Shown: positions 43,957 through 52,296, numbered from the stretch's first letter. The stretch: 64,000 nt of DNA from VAZQ01 sp963753575 (GCA_963753575.1 CAVWCR010000003.1:1426001-1490000), one strand, 5' to 3'. Numbers and translations: made by a program. The notes: generated from the letters alone by a model not told the origin.

Positions 43957-45168
43957 TCAGGGCTTTCCGTCTCCGCCGACCGGCTCTTTGGGCGTTTCGG
44001 CAGGCTCGGCGATCGCGGCCAAGAGGTGATCGAGCTTGTGGCCGGCGCGCGTCGCCTTGGCGGTGAGGTAGCGCCGGTTGTCGGCATTGACCGGGCCATG
44101 CAGCGGAATGCGCCCGGACACTTCAATGCCGGCCTGCGTCAGACCATCGAGCTTGGCCGGGTTGTTGGTCAGAACCTTCACGCGCTTGACACCCAGGATC
44201 TGCAGCATGCGCACGGCGACGCCGTAGTCGCGTTCGTCGTCATCGAAACCGAGCGCGGAATTGGCGTCGATGGTATCGAGCCCGGCGTCCTGCAGCTGAT
44301 AGGCGCGCATCTTGTTCGCGAGCCCGAGCCCGCGGCCTTCCTGCTCCAGGTAGAGAATCACGCCCCCGCCCTGCTCTTCGAGGCGCCGGAGCGATAACCG
44401 CAGCTGGTCACCACAATCGCACCGCCGCGATCCGAACACGTCGCCGGTCAGGCAGGCCGAATGCAACCGCAGCGGGACCGGCTCGGCAAGGTTGGGGGTG
44501 CCGACGATCACCGCCACCGAGCTGCCGCCGATGGCGTCGCGAAAGATGACAAACCGCGCCGGCACGCCGCCTTTGAGCGCGTTGAGCGGCACGTCCGCTT
44601 CGGCGGCAACCGCAAGCGATTCGATCGCGCTCCGGCGGAATCCGGCGATGGCATCCGCCGTCAGCGTCACGAGCGGCGGATCACATGGTGCAGCCGTCGC
44701 GGCGTCACTGATGAGAAGGGCTGGAAGCCGCTGGGCGAGCTTGGCGAGCTCGATCGCAGCATCCGCAACCGGTCCGGCCGCAACCACATCAAGGCCTCGC
44801 TCGACGCGGGCGTCGGCGGCAAGCGCGACAATGTCGGCCGCATTCTCTTCCTTGAGCGCAAGCCCGATCGGCCCGGAGCCGGGGCGCCCAAGCGCCTGGG
44901 CCCGACGTGCCGTCACCACGAGATAAGGTACGGCCGGCGCACACAAGCGTCGGAAGGATGCCAGCCGCGCATCCGTCATGCCATCGACCGGCAAGGCCAG
45001 CACCTTGACGCTACCTCCGGAAATGATGACAGGTCGTCCGGAACGAAATTCCGCAATACCGCGCTCGACCCTCACGTGATCAGGTTGCCCGAGCAGATCC
45101 GAGTTGCCGGCCACGTTACCCCTCAAAGCATCGTCCAAGTCGCCTCCTCGAACCTTGATATTACCCAC
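43957..45168 (-). CDS. ribA: GTP cyclohydrolase II-like protein with divergent N-terminal domain
   Basis: A 403-aa enzyme. The C-terminal half (from ~205) is GTP cyclohydrolase II: zinc ligands Cys239, Cys250 and Cys252 in CLTGDVFGSRRCDCGDQL, then YLEQEGRGLGLANKMRAYQL and LLTNNPAK-type KVLTNNPAKLDGL. It opens GTP to a 2,5-diaminopyrimidine with loss of formate and pyrophosphate. The N-terminal ~200 residues occupy the place of DHBP synthase but lack its acidic motif. Position inside a cluster with a RibD-reductase, a creatininase-like and a PTPS-like gene suggests a specialised pathway, not only riboflavin. The start is uncertain: GTG at 45168, or TTG at 45138 with GGAGG upstream. Confidence 0.85.
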   Translation of the reverse strand: MGNIKVRGGDLDDALRGNVAGNSDLLGQPDHVRVERGIAEFRSGRPVIISGGSVKVLALPVDGMTDARLASFRRLCAPAVPYLVVTARRAQALGRPGSGPIGLALKEENAADIVALAADARVERGLDVVAAGPVADAAIELAKLAQRLPALLISDAATAAPCDPPLVTLTADAIAGFRRSAIESLAVAAEADVPLNALKGGVPARFVIFRDAIGGSSVAVIVGTPNLAEPVPLRLHSACLTGDVFGSRRCDCGDQLRLSLRRLEEQGGGVILYLEQEGRGLGLANKMRAYQLQDAGLDTIDANSALGFDDDERDYGVAVRMLQILGVKRVKVLTNNPAKLDGLTQAGIEVSGRIPLHGPVNADNRRYLTAKATRAGHKLDHLLAAIAEPAETPKEPVGGDGKP

Positions 45169-45292
45169 GGCTCCTCGCGCTCACCTTCACTCAACCAGAG
45201 TAAACAATCCAATAGCCCCGTTGTTCCCTCAATGGGTATTCCACCCCATCGGCTGATTTGCACCCTATGATGTCTGCCGACTTCATGACGTG
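45169..45292. promoter_or_regulatory. Divergent promoter region of the ribA-like and ribD-like genes
   Basis: The 124-bp gap separates two oppositely directed genes of one pathway. It is less GC-rich than its flanks. No FMN riboswitch was recognised: there is no room for the ~140-nt aptamer and its conserved blocks are not seen. Confidence 0.5.
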
Positions 45293-46129
45293 ATGAAGGC
45301 GGCGCTTCGCAAGCCAAACAGGAGGCCAACCAACAGGATGCTTACCATGCGGGACGGTTGTGACGAACCATCGTGGACCGGCGTTCCAGGGGCATTTCGC
45401 GCTCCCGACGAGCCGCTCCCCACCCCCTGGCAGGATATTTTTGGCCCATTGCGTTGCGGCATGACGGACGACCTCGTCGTCGTCGGGCAGTTCGGCCAGT
45501 CCATTGACGCGCGCATCGCCACGCCGACCGGCCATTCACATTATATTAATGGCGCGGCCGGCCTCGCTCATCTGCACCGCCTGAGGGCGCTGGTCGACGC
45601 CGTGGTGGTCGGTATCGGTACCGCGCTCGCTGACGATCCGCAGCTGACCGTTCGCCGCGTGGCCGGGCCGAGCCCGGCCCGGGTCGTCATCGATCCCAAC
45701 GGCCGGTTGCGGGCCTCCGCTAGGCTGCTGGCCGACGACGGTATCAGACGGCTTGTGATCACCCGAGCCGAGACGCAAACGACCCTACCGGCGGGCGTGG
45801 AGCACCTGCCACTGCAGTCTGCACAAGGACAGCTTGCACCGGAGGCAATGCTGGAGGCGCTGGCGGAGCGCGGCTTCCGCCGGATCCTGATCGAGGGCGG
45901 CGCGGACACCGTATCGCGATTCATGGCGGCAGGCTGCCTCGACCGGCTCCACGTGGTGATCGCGCCGATCATCCTCGGGACCGGCCGCTCGAGCATCTCG
46001 CTCGCGCCGATTACACGCGTCGACCAGGCTTTGCGGGCGCCGATGCGGGTCCATGCGCTCGGCGAGGAGGTGCTGCTCGATTGCGATCTTGGCGCTCAGC
46101 GCGTTGCGGTCGCGAAGAAATCAACATGA
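45293..46129 (+). CDS. RibD C-terminal-type pyrimidine reductase
   Basis: A 278-aa single-domain reductase related to the NADPH-dependent 5-amino-6-ribosylamino-uracil reductase of riboflavin synthesis. The core starts near residue 64 with VVVGQFGQSIDARIAT, then HYINGAAGLAHLHRLRALVDAVVVGIGTALADDPQL, and later RILIEGGADTVSRFMAAGCL and APIILGTG. The zinc deaminase domain of full RibD is absent. The ~60 N-terminal residues are unlike the family; the true start may be a later ATG. It is divergent from the ribA-like gene and overlaps the methyltransferase 3' end by 34 bp. Confidence 0.84.
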   Translation: MKAALRKPNRRPTNRMLTMRDGCDEPSWTGVPGAFRAPDEPLPTPWQDIFGPLRCGMTDDLVVVGQFGQSIDARIATPTGHSHYINGAAGLAHLHRLRALVDAVVVGIGTALADDPQLTVRRVAGPSPARVVIDPNGRLRASARLLADDGIRRLVITRAETQTTLPAGVEHLPLQSAQGQLAPEAMLEALAERGFRRILIEGGADTVSRFMAAGCLDRLHVVIAPIILGTGRSSISLAPITRVDQALRAPMRVHALGEEVLLDCDLGAQRVAVAKKST

Positions 46130-46896
46130 CCGACCCGCATGCTGGAGCGTCCCGCCGCGACCAGCTCGCGGCGGCGTGCGAGCCAGGCTGCGATCGCGGC
46201 CTTCGGTAGATCGCCGAGCTCGGCGGCGGCCTCAGCCCAGCCCGCCAGCACTTCGAGCTGGATCTCGCGATCGCGCGGCGCAAACTCCCAATCGGAAGAG
46301 CCGGTTACGACGTCGTATCCCACCCGCTCGAAGCCGCGCACGGCGCGCAGCCCCGCCTCCGGTCCAAGCGCCGGGCCGAATCCCTTGTCGCGCCGTTGAT
46401 GACGATTCACGGCTGCGACGATCTCAAGGTCAAACGGCTCGGCGGGATCGAGCCGCGCGCGCCCCTGATACGTCAACGCCGCGTAAACGGGCAGCCGCCG
46501 CGCCGCCGCCTCGACCGCCAGGCGTTCGAGCCACTCCGCCGAAACGAGATCGAGCAGGGCCGAAGTGGCGATCAGGTCGATCGCGCCGTCGAGCGCAAGT
46601 TCGAGGTCGCGTACGAGATCGATGGTGCGCGCCTCGACCACAAGGTTGGGCGGCTGCGCCAGTGCCGACGCCTGCGCCAGGAGGCCTAGATCATTGTCAA
46701 CGAGGCGCCAGATCTGTCGTGTCGGCAGACATGGCCCGACCGCCCGCAAGGTTGAGCCGGTGCCGCAGCCAAGATCGACTACCGAGATAGCGGAGAGGTC
46801 GCGAAACGCCCTCTCGACCGCATCGAGCACGTCGGCGCTACGCGCGCGGCAGTCATAGGGCTCGCGCAGGGCAAGCCACTGCGCCGAAAAGCTCAT
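46096..46896 (-). CDS. Class I SAM-dependent methyltransferase
   Basis: A 266-aa protein. Motif I is VVDLGCGTGSTLRAVG (about 39-54), an acidic LVDNDLGLL loop follows, and LIATSALLDLVS is motif post-I/IV. The C-terminal half has no recognised acceptor domain. ATGA overlap with the upstream GT4 gene puts it last in a four-gene unit with the MDR dehydrogenase and PTPS-like genes. It probably methylates the cluster's product. Confidence 0.83.
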   Translation of the reverse strand: MSFSAQWLALREPYDCRARSADVLDAVERAFRDLSAISVVDLGCGTGSTLRAVGPCLPTRQIWRLVDNDLGLLAQASALAQPPNLVVEARTIDLVRDLELALDGAIDLIATSALLDLVSAEWLERLAVEAAARRLPVYAALTYQGRARLDPAEPFDLEIVAAVNRHQRRDKGFGPALGPEAGLRAVRGFERVGYDVVTGSSDWEFAPRDREIQLEVLAGWAEAAAELGDLPKAAIAAWLARRRELVAAGRSSMRVGHVDFFATATR

Positions 46897-47945
46897 GTGA
46901 GACTTTCCAGAACGCCGGCGAACAGGCTGGCCAATTCACCCCAGGTCGGAAACGAGGTTGACGCCTCCCGTGCGCCGGCGGCGAGCCGCTCGCGCTCGGC
47001 CGGGTCCTCGATCAACCGCCGTAGCGCGACGGCGAGCGCCTCGACGTCGTCAGGCGCTACCAGCACGCCCGCGCCAGCGGGCACCGTGTCCGGGATCGCG
47101 CCCGCATTCGTGCCCACGACGGGCACGCCATGCGCGATCGCTTCGGTATAGGCCATGCCATAGCCCTCGAACCGCGACGGCAGCACGAACAGATCCGACG
47201 AAGCATAGAACTCGTTGACACGCTCCGACGGCACCGGGCCGACGATCTCGATGCGATCGGCAAGTCCGTGGCGCGCGATAGCTTCCTCCAGGCGGCCCGC
47301 GGTCTCGGGGCTGCGCGTATTGTCTCCGACAATCACCAGCCGCCAGGCGAGGTCCTTGAGCTTCGCCAGCGCCTCGACCAGCACGTCATAGCCCTTGCGC
47401 GGCACGACGGCGCCGACCGCCAGCATCTTGAGCGCTTCGCCCGGTTGATGCGGCTCATGCGCCACGCGGTCGGTACCCGGCCGCACCACCGTGAGCCGCT
47501 CCGCCGGCACGCCATAATCCTCCCGAAGCAGGCGCGCGGTCGTCGCACTGGTCGTGATGACATGGCGGGCGCAGGCAAGCGCAGTTCGCTCGCTCTTGCG
47601 CAGCGCCTTCGCTTCATCACCGCGCAAGCCGGTCTCGAGCGCGAGCGGATGATGCACCAGTGCGACCAGCGGATAGCGCTCGCACAGCGCCTTGTCTTCG
47701 TCCGGCATGGCTCCATAGGCAAGCCCGTCGATCACGATCGGCCGTCCCGCCGGCAAGCCCATGAGCTGTGCGCCGGCGATGGTTCGCACCTCGGGCGTCG
47801 GGCGCGGAAAGCCCTCGCCAATCTCGAGCGTCTCGACCTGCCAGCCGAGCGCTGTCAGCTCCTCGATGATGCGGCGATCGTAGTTGTAGCCGCCGGTCGG
47901 CGTCGAAAGATCGCCAGGCACCGCAAACGCTACACTCTTCACCAC
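46893..47945 (-). CDS. GT4 family glycosyltransferase
   Basis: A 350-aa GT-B enzyme. Nucleotide-sugar binding is shown by AVGAVVPRKGYDVLVEALAKL and the C-terminal LPSRFEGYGMAYTEAIAHG, which holds the E-x7-E retaining-GT4 pair. The N-terminal GGYNYDRRIIEEL is the acceptor-side glycine loop. Start is GTG at 47945 or 47942, overlapping the TGA of the PTPS-like gene, so translation is coupled. In this company it may glycosylate a pterin- or flavin-like small molecule rather than LPS; that is inference. Confidence 0.86.
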   Translation of the reverse strand: MVKSVAFAVPGDLSTPTGGYNYDRRIIEELTALGWQVETLEIGEGFPRPTPEVRTIAGAQLMGLPAGRPIVIDGLAYGAMPDEDKALCERYPLVALVHHPLALETGLRGDEAKALRKSERTALACARHVITTSATTARLLREDYGVPAERLTVVRPGTDRVAHEPHQPGEALKMLAVGAVVPRKGYDVLVEALAKLKDLAWRLVIVGDNTRSPETAGRLEEAIARHGLADRIEIVGPVPSERVNEFYASSDLFVLPSRFEGYGMAYTEAIAHGVPVVGTNAGAIPDTVPAGAGVLVAPDDVEALAVALRRLIEDPAERERLAAGAREASTSFPTWGELASLFAGVLESLT

Positions 47946-48340
47946 AACGGCGCCTCATACCAGGCCTGCGCAGTCGGCGACTCCGCGATGGTGATGCGGA
48001 TCGCCTTGAGCTCGCGGCCATCGCGGCCGAGCTTGCCCGCACGCGCCGCGTCCGCGAGCTGGTCATATATATATTCGGTCAGAAACTCGGTGGTGGTGTT
48101 GACGCCCTGGAACTGGGGCAGCGCGTCGAGGTTCTTGTAGTTGAGCGGCTTGAGCGTCGCCTTGAGCACGTCGCCCGCGAGCCCGATGTCCACGACGATC
48201 CCGTTCTCATCGAGCCGTTCCGCAATGAAGGCCGCCCGCACCACGAAGGTCGCGCCGTGCAACTCCTGCGCCGGCCCGAACACCGCTCCGTGGAACGAAT
48301 GCGCAATCATGATCTGATCTGAGACTTCGACGGCGAACAC
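47939..48340 (-). CDS. 6-pyruvoyl-tetrahydropterin synthase/QueD-like protein lacking part of the catalytic site
   Basis: A 133-aa T-fold protein. IMIAHSFHG supplies one zinc histidine (His14), LHGATFVV has His28 but the usual second His of the HGH motif is Ala, and the catalytic Cys before it is absent (GPAQELHG). The middle GIVVDIGLAGDVLKATLKPL with NYKNLDAL and the end AESPTAQAWYE follow the family closely. It is therefore a diverged member: an altered activity or a binding role is expected. GTG start with GGAGG 5 bp upstream. Second gene of the unit, 22 bp after the dehydrogenase. Confidence 0.82.
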   Translation of the reverse strand: MFAVEVSDQIMIAHSFHGAVFGPAQELHGATFVVRAAFIAERLDENGIVVDIGLAGDVLKATLKPLNYKNLDALPQFQGVNTTTEFLTEYIYDQLADAARAGKLGRDGRELKAIRITIAESPTAQAWYEAPLW

Positions 48341-48362
48341 TGGAACCTCCGGATCAATACGC

Positions 48363-49325
48363 TCAGCGGGCCGCAGGATAGCGGATCAGCGGGCAGCGCG
48401 CGTCAGCCTCCGGCGCCAGGAGATCGGCAAGCCGGGCCGGCAGCTCGGCGAAATCGACCGCAGGCGCCAGCAGGGCATCGAGCGCTGGGTCGTCGAGCAA
48501 CGCCAAGGCGGCCGCGAGCCTGCGCCCGTGCGTCCAGCGCGAACGGTGCGACGGCGCGACCTTGCCGACCTGACTCGCCACGAGCCGCAGCCGGCGGCTG
48601 TGAAAAGCTTCGCCGAGCGGAACCGCGACCTCGCCCGCACCGTACCAGCTCAGCTCCACAATGGTTCCCTCCTCGCCCGCAAGCGCAAGCGCGACTGACA
48701 GGCCCTTGGCGCTGCCGCTGGCATGAAACACCAGGTCGCATTCGCGCGGCGCGTCTTCGGGCATCGAAAAGCGCGCGCCAAGCGCGCGCACGAGCTCGGC
48801 GCGTTGCGGCGCAATGTCGACAAGCGTGACATCGGCGCCTGGCAGCCGCGCGCACAGCCGCGCGATCAAAAGCCCCACGACGCCGCCGCCGACCACCGCG
48901 ATGCGGTCGGCGGGACCGGGCGCGCCGTCCCACAGCGCATTGAGCGCAGTCTCCATGTTGGCGGCGAGCACGGCGCGCGCGGGCGGAACTTCACTTGGCA
49001 CCGGAACGACGGCGGCCGCCCGGATCGTGAATTCGTCCTGATGTGGATGCAGCGCGAACACGATCGGGCCGCCGGCGTCCCCGACGCGGCCGACCGTGGC
49101 GTAGCCATACTTGACCGGAAACGGAAACGCACCAGCCATGAACGGCGCCCGCATGCGCTCATGCTCGCTCGCCGGCACCCGCCCGGACAATACCAGCCGC
49201 TCGCTGCCCCGGCTGATCGCGCCGTAAAGCGAGCGCACCCTGATCTCGCCTGACCCCGGCGCCGCAAGGGTTTCCTCCCGCAGCTCCGCGCGACCGGGGC
49301 CGATGTACCAGAGGGCTTTCGCCAT
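48363..49325 (-). CDS. Zinc-type MDR alcohol/polyol dehydrogenase-like protein
   Basis: A 320-aa medium-chain dehydrogenase/reductase. The cofactor fold is AVVGGGVVGLLIARL with the acidic LVDIAPQRAELVRALGA following, favouring NAD. The N-terminal part (SLYGAISRGSERLVLSGRVP, then FPFPVKYGYATVGRVG) matches bacteriochlorophyllide/threonine-dehydrogenase-like proteins without the classical catalytic zinc ligands (no GHE motif). ATG at 49325 repeats the codons of an ATG at 49343 (ATGGCGAAA twice); the shorter form matches the family. It is the first gene of the GT/PTPS-like/methyltransferase unit. Confidence 0.83.
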   Translation of the reverse strand: MAKALWYIGPGRAELREETLAAPGSGEIRVRSLYGAISRGSERLVLSGRVPASEHERMRAPFMAGAFPFPVKYGYATVGRVGDAGGPIVFALHPHQDEFTIRAAAVVPVPSEVPPARAVLAANMETALNALWDGAPGPADRIAVVGGGVVGLLIARLCARLPGADVTLVDIAPQRAELVRALGARFSMPEDAPRECDLVFHASGSAKGLSVALALAGEEGTIVELSWYGAGEVAVPLGEAFHSRRLRLVASQVGKVAPSHRSRWTHGRRLAAALALLDDPALDALLAPAVDFAELPARLADLLAPEADARCPLIRYPAAR

Positions 49326-49365
49326 TGACCGATCTTTCGCCATGTTCGAGACGGATGGACCACCC

Positions 49366-49425
49366 TTTGGACGGCCCTTGGGACAGATTTTGGGACAGAC
49401 TTTGGGACAGCCCTTGGGACAACCC
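49366..49425 (+). repeat. 12-bp tandem repeat (unit TTGGGACAG + 3)
   Basis: TTGGGACAG or TTGGGACAA starts at 49378, 49390, 49402 and 49414, exactly 12 bp apart, with a degenerate fifth copy at 49366. It lies in the 142-bp gap between the divergent dehydrogenase and OpgH-like genes and could change promoter spacing by slippage. Confidence 0.85.
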
Positions 49426-49467
49426 CACGCACGCTATATCCTGGCCTGACGGAAAGCACAGCCTTCC

Positions 49468-51261
49468 ATGTCCGAGCAATCCCTTGACGACGTCCTGCTT
49501 GCGGCGCCATCGGCTCCGCTGACGCTGCGCCGCATCCTGTTCTTTACCCTGGTCGGGCTCACGATGGCCGGGATGATCAGCGTCCTGGTGGTGGCGCTCT
49601 CGCCCGGCGGCTTCGGCCTCGTCGATCTCGTCCTGGTCGTGCTGTTTACGGCAACGCTGCCCTGGATGGTCATCGGCTTCTGGAACGCCACCATCGGATT
49701 GCTGATCATGCGCTACGCGCGCGACCCGGTGGCGGCGGTGACGCCAAGCGCCGGGCGCGTCACCGGCCGGGAGCCGATCACCGCATCGACCGCTATCCTG
49801 GCGTGCATCCGCAACGAGCCGCCGGAACGGCCCGCAGCCTTTCTCGCGCCGCTGCTGCAGGGCCTGGCGGCGAGCGAAGCCGCCGCGCGCTTTCATGTCT
49901 ATGTGTTGAGCGACACCGACAATCCGTCAATCGCCGCCGCCGAGGAACGCGCTTTCACCGCGCTTGCAGATACGTGGCGCGACCGGCTGCGCATTACCTA
50001 TCGGCGGCGCACGCTCAACACCGCGTTCAAGGCCGGCAATATCCGCGACTTTTGCGACCGCTGGGGCAAGGACCACGATTTCGCAGTCGTACTCGACGCC
50101 GACAGCGTCATGACGGCGGCCGTGGCGTTGAAGCTCGTGCGCATCATGCAGGCAGAGCCGCAGCTTGGCATCCTGCAGAGCCTCGTCATCGGCATGCCGT
50201 CGGCAAGCGCATTCGCCCGCCTGTTCCAGCTCGGCATGCGGCTCGCGATGCGCTCCTACACCATCGGCAGCGCGTGGTGGCAGAGCGACTGCGGTCCCTA
50301 CTGGGGCCACAACGCCATCATCCGGCTCAGCCCCTTCATGGCCCATTGCCACCTGCCGACGCTGCCTGACAACGCGCTCGTCGGCGGTCACGTGCTCAGC
50401 CACGACCAGGTCGAGGCTGTGCTAATGCGGCGCGCGGGCTTTGCGGTCCGCGTGCTGGCAGAGGAAGGCGAAAGCTTCGAGCAGAACCCGCCGACGCTTC
50501 TTGAGTTCATCCGCCGCGACCTGCGCTGGTGCCAGGGCAACATGCAGTACTGGCACTTTCTGCTGATGCCGGGGCTCAAGCCCGTGAGCCGATACCAGCT
50601 CATCTTTGCGATCCTGATGTTTCTCGGCTCGCCCGCCTGGATGGGGGTATTGGTGATCGGGACCGCCGCCGTCGCCTGGAGCGGATCGCCCGACGCCTTC
50701 ATTCGCGCTGACGCGGGGCTGGCCGTGTTGGCGCTGGTTCTGGTGACGTGGTTTGCGCCGAAGTTTGCAACCGTCATCGACGTGCTCCTGCGCCCATCAT
50801 TGCGGCGCTCCTTCGGGGGCGGCTTGCGGTTCTTCATCGGCGTCGTCATCGAGACGATCTTCACGCTCCTGCTTCTCCCGATCATGTGGTTCGGCCACAC
50901 GATGTTTCTCATCCGCCTGCTCACCGGGCGCCGGGTTGGCTGGACCGCGCAGGCGCGCGACGACCACCAGGTGCCCTGGACAGATGCCGTGCACCAGCTC
51001 TGGCCGCAGAGCTTGCTTGGCCTCGCAACAGTGATGGTGCTCGCCATCACGGTGCCGGCCGCCATTCCGTACGCGCTGTTCCTCGCCGGCGGGCTCCTGT
51101 TGTCGGTGCCGCTCGCGATCATCACCGCCATGCCCGCTGTCGGACGAGCGCTCGTGCGCCTCGGGATCGGCCGGTTGCCGGAAGAGACCGCTCCGCCGCC
51201 CGAGCTCGCTGGCCTCGCGCTGCCGGCGATCGAGGCGGCCGCGGGCCGCCGGACGGCCTGA
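49468..51261 (+). CDS. opgH: Glucan biosynthesis glucosyltransferase H-like protein
   Basis: A 597-aa inner-membrane GT2 enzyme for osmoregulated periplasmic glucan synthesis. Two N-terminal helices (about 22-42 and 50-80) precede the cytoplasmic catalytic domain: YVLSDTDNP, NIRDFCDRWG, VVLDADSVMT (the DxD), GPYWGHNAIIRLSPF, and RDLRWCQGNMQYW (the Q/RxxRW-type motif). Several C-terminal helices follow (about 385-560). No opgG partner is adjacent. The overall match is to MdoH/OpgH, though shorter than the E. coli enzyme. The FkbM methyltransferase gene begins 2 bp after the stop. Confidence 0.88.
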   Translation: MSEQSLDDVLLAAPSAPLTLRRILFFTLVGLTMAGMISVLVVALSPGGFGLVDLVLVVLFTATLPWMVIGFWNATIGLLIMRYARDPVAAVTPSAGRVTGREPITASTAILACIRNEPPERPAAFLAPLLQGLAASEAAARFHVYVLSDTDNPSIAAAEERAFTALADTWRDRLRITYRRRTLNTAFKAGNIRDFCDRWGKDHDFAVVLDADSVMTAAVALKLVRIMQAEPQLGILQSLVIGMPSASAFARLFQLGMRLAMRSYTIGSAWWQSDCGPYWGHNAIIRLSPFMAHCHLPTLPDNALVGGHVLSHDQVEAVLMRRAGFAVRVLAEEGESFEQNPPTLLEFIRRDLRWCQGNMQYWHFLLMPGLKPVSRYQLIFAILMFLGSPAWMGVLVIGTAAVAWSGSPDAFIRADAGLAVLALVLVTWFAPKFATVIDVLLRPSLRRSFGGGLRFFIGVVIETIFTLLLLPIMWFGHTMFLIRLLTGRRVGWTAQARDDHQVPWTDAVHQLWPQSLLGLATVMVLAITVPAAIPYALFLAGGLLLSVPLAIITAMPAVGRALVRLGIGRLPEETAPPPELAGLALPAIEAAAGRRTA

Positions 51262-51263
51262 CC

Positions 51264-52052
51264 ATGGACTCGCGCACCAGGTTGCAGACTTGGTGGCGCA
51301 CTTGGTGGCGGACCTGGTGGCGCACTTGGCGCGGAGTCCTCAGGTCGCTGCGCATCTACTATGGCAATCGCGGCCGGCGCGCCGCGATGGACCAGCTCTA
51401 TGGGCGGTTCGTGCGCTCAGGCGATCTCGTGTTCGATGTCGGCGCGCACGTCGGTGACCGCGTCGGCTCGTTCCGTCGGCTCGGCGCGCGCGTCGTCGCG
51501 GTCGAGCCGCAACCACCGCTCGTAACGACACTGCGGATCCTTTATGGGCGCGACCGCAAGGTCATCATCGAGCCGGTGGCGATCGGCCGCGCCATCGGAA
51601 CCGTCGCGCTCAAGCTCAACGTCGATAACCCGACGGTCTCAACGGCGTCGGAGGATTTCGTGCGCGCGGCCGACGGCGCGCCCGGCTGGGAAAACCAGAT
51701 TTGGAATGCGACGATCCGCGTGCCGCTGACGACCCTCGACGCCTTGATCGAACGCCACGGCCCGCCCTCCTTCATCAAGATCGACGTCGAGGGTTTCGAG
51801 GCCGAAGCGCTCGCCGGACTGTCGCGAGCCGTCAAGGCGCTCTCGTTCGAATTCACAACGATCCAGCGCGACGTAGCGTTCGCCTGTCTCGCGCGCTGCA
51901 CGGCGCTCGGCTATCGGCGCTACAAGGCCGCGCTCGGCGAGAGCCAAACCTTCGTTCAAGACCAATGGCAGACGGTCGAGGACATCGCACGCTGGCTCAA
52001 GGAGCTGCCGGCGGAAGCAAATTCCGGCGACATCTATGCCACGCTCGGCTGA
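51264..52052 (+). CDS. FkbM-family methyltransferase
   Basis: A 262-aa SAM-dependent O-methyltransferase. Motif I is LVFDVGAHVGDRVGSF, then VVAVEPQPPLV; TLDALIERHGPPSFIKIDVEGFEAEAL is the family's hallmark acidic segment. The ATG follows the opgH-like stop by 2 bp, so the pair probably decorates a glycan. The N-terminus has three TWWR units (residues about 9-20) from a 12-bp tandem repeat, a region with no family counterpart. Confidence 0.86.
   Translation: MDSRTRLQTWWRTWWRTWWRTWRGVLRSLRIYYGNRGRRAAMDQLYGRFVRSGDLVFDVGAHVGDRVGSFRRLGARVVAVEPQPPLVTTLRILYGRDRKVIIEPVAIGRAIGTVALKLNVDNPTVSTASEDFVRAADGAPGWENQIWNATIRVPLTTLDALIERHGPPSFIKIDVEGFEAEALAGLSRAVKALSFEFTTIQRDVAFACLARCTALGYRRYKAALGESQTFVQDQWQTVEDIARWLKELPAEANSGDIYATLG
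51288..51335 (+). repeat. 12-bp tandem repeat encoding TWWR units
   Basis: Three near-identical 12-mers (51288, 51300, 51312; unit ACTTGGTGGCGC with one or two changes) and a fourth diverged copy. Copy-number change would keep the reading frame and alter the methyltransferase N-terminus by four residues per unit. Confidence 0.85.
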
Positions 52053-52081
52053 TGCGAACGGCAGCAAGTAGCGGCTGATGT

Positions 52082-52266
52082 CCGTCACCCTGAGGCGCGA
52101 GGTCACCATGGCAGGCGCAGCCTGCGTACACTTGGCTGCCATAGCAGGCGCAGCCTGCGTACACTTGGCTGCCATAGCAGGCGCAGCCTGCGTACACTTG
52201 GCTGCCATAGCAGGCGCAGCCTGCGTACACTTGGCTGCGATGCGACCTCGCGCCTCAGGATGACGG
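52082..52266. repeat. Inverted-repeat element containing four 33-bp tandem repeats
   Basis: Outer arms 52082-52106 and 52242-52266 are inverted copies (23 of 25 matching; core CCTGAGGCGCGAGGT). Between them four 33-bp units start at 52108, 52141, 52174 and 52207, the middle two identical. Each unit has an inner GCAGGC-GCA-GCCTGC hairpin. There are no spacers, so it is not a CRISPR. It sits between the FkbM gene and the NDUFS4-like gene, whose stops face each other. Confidence 0.9.
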
Positions 52267-52296
52267 TGATAGGCTGATACCTGCCGCTGCTTAAGG

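Noticed and set aside
43957..45168. Fused RibBA (DHBP synthase plus GTP cyclohydrolase II)
   Set aside because: The N-terminal ~200 residues lack the acidic DHBP synthase motif; only the cyclohydrolase half has its key residues.
45169..45292. FMN riboswitch upstream of the rib-like genes
   Set aside because: The gap is too short and shows none of the conserved RFN-element blocks.
52108..52239. CRISPR array (four regular repeats)
   Set aside because: Units abut with no spacers and no cas genes are present; it is a tandem repeat within an inverted-repeat element.
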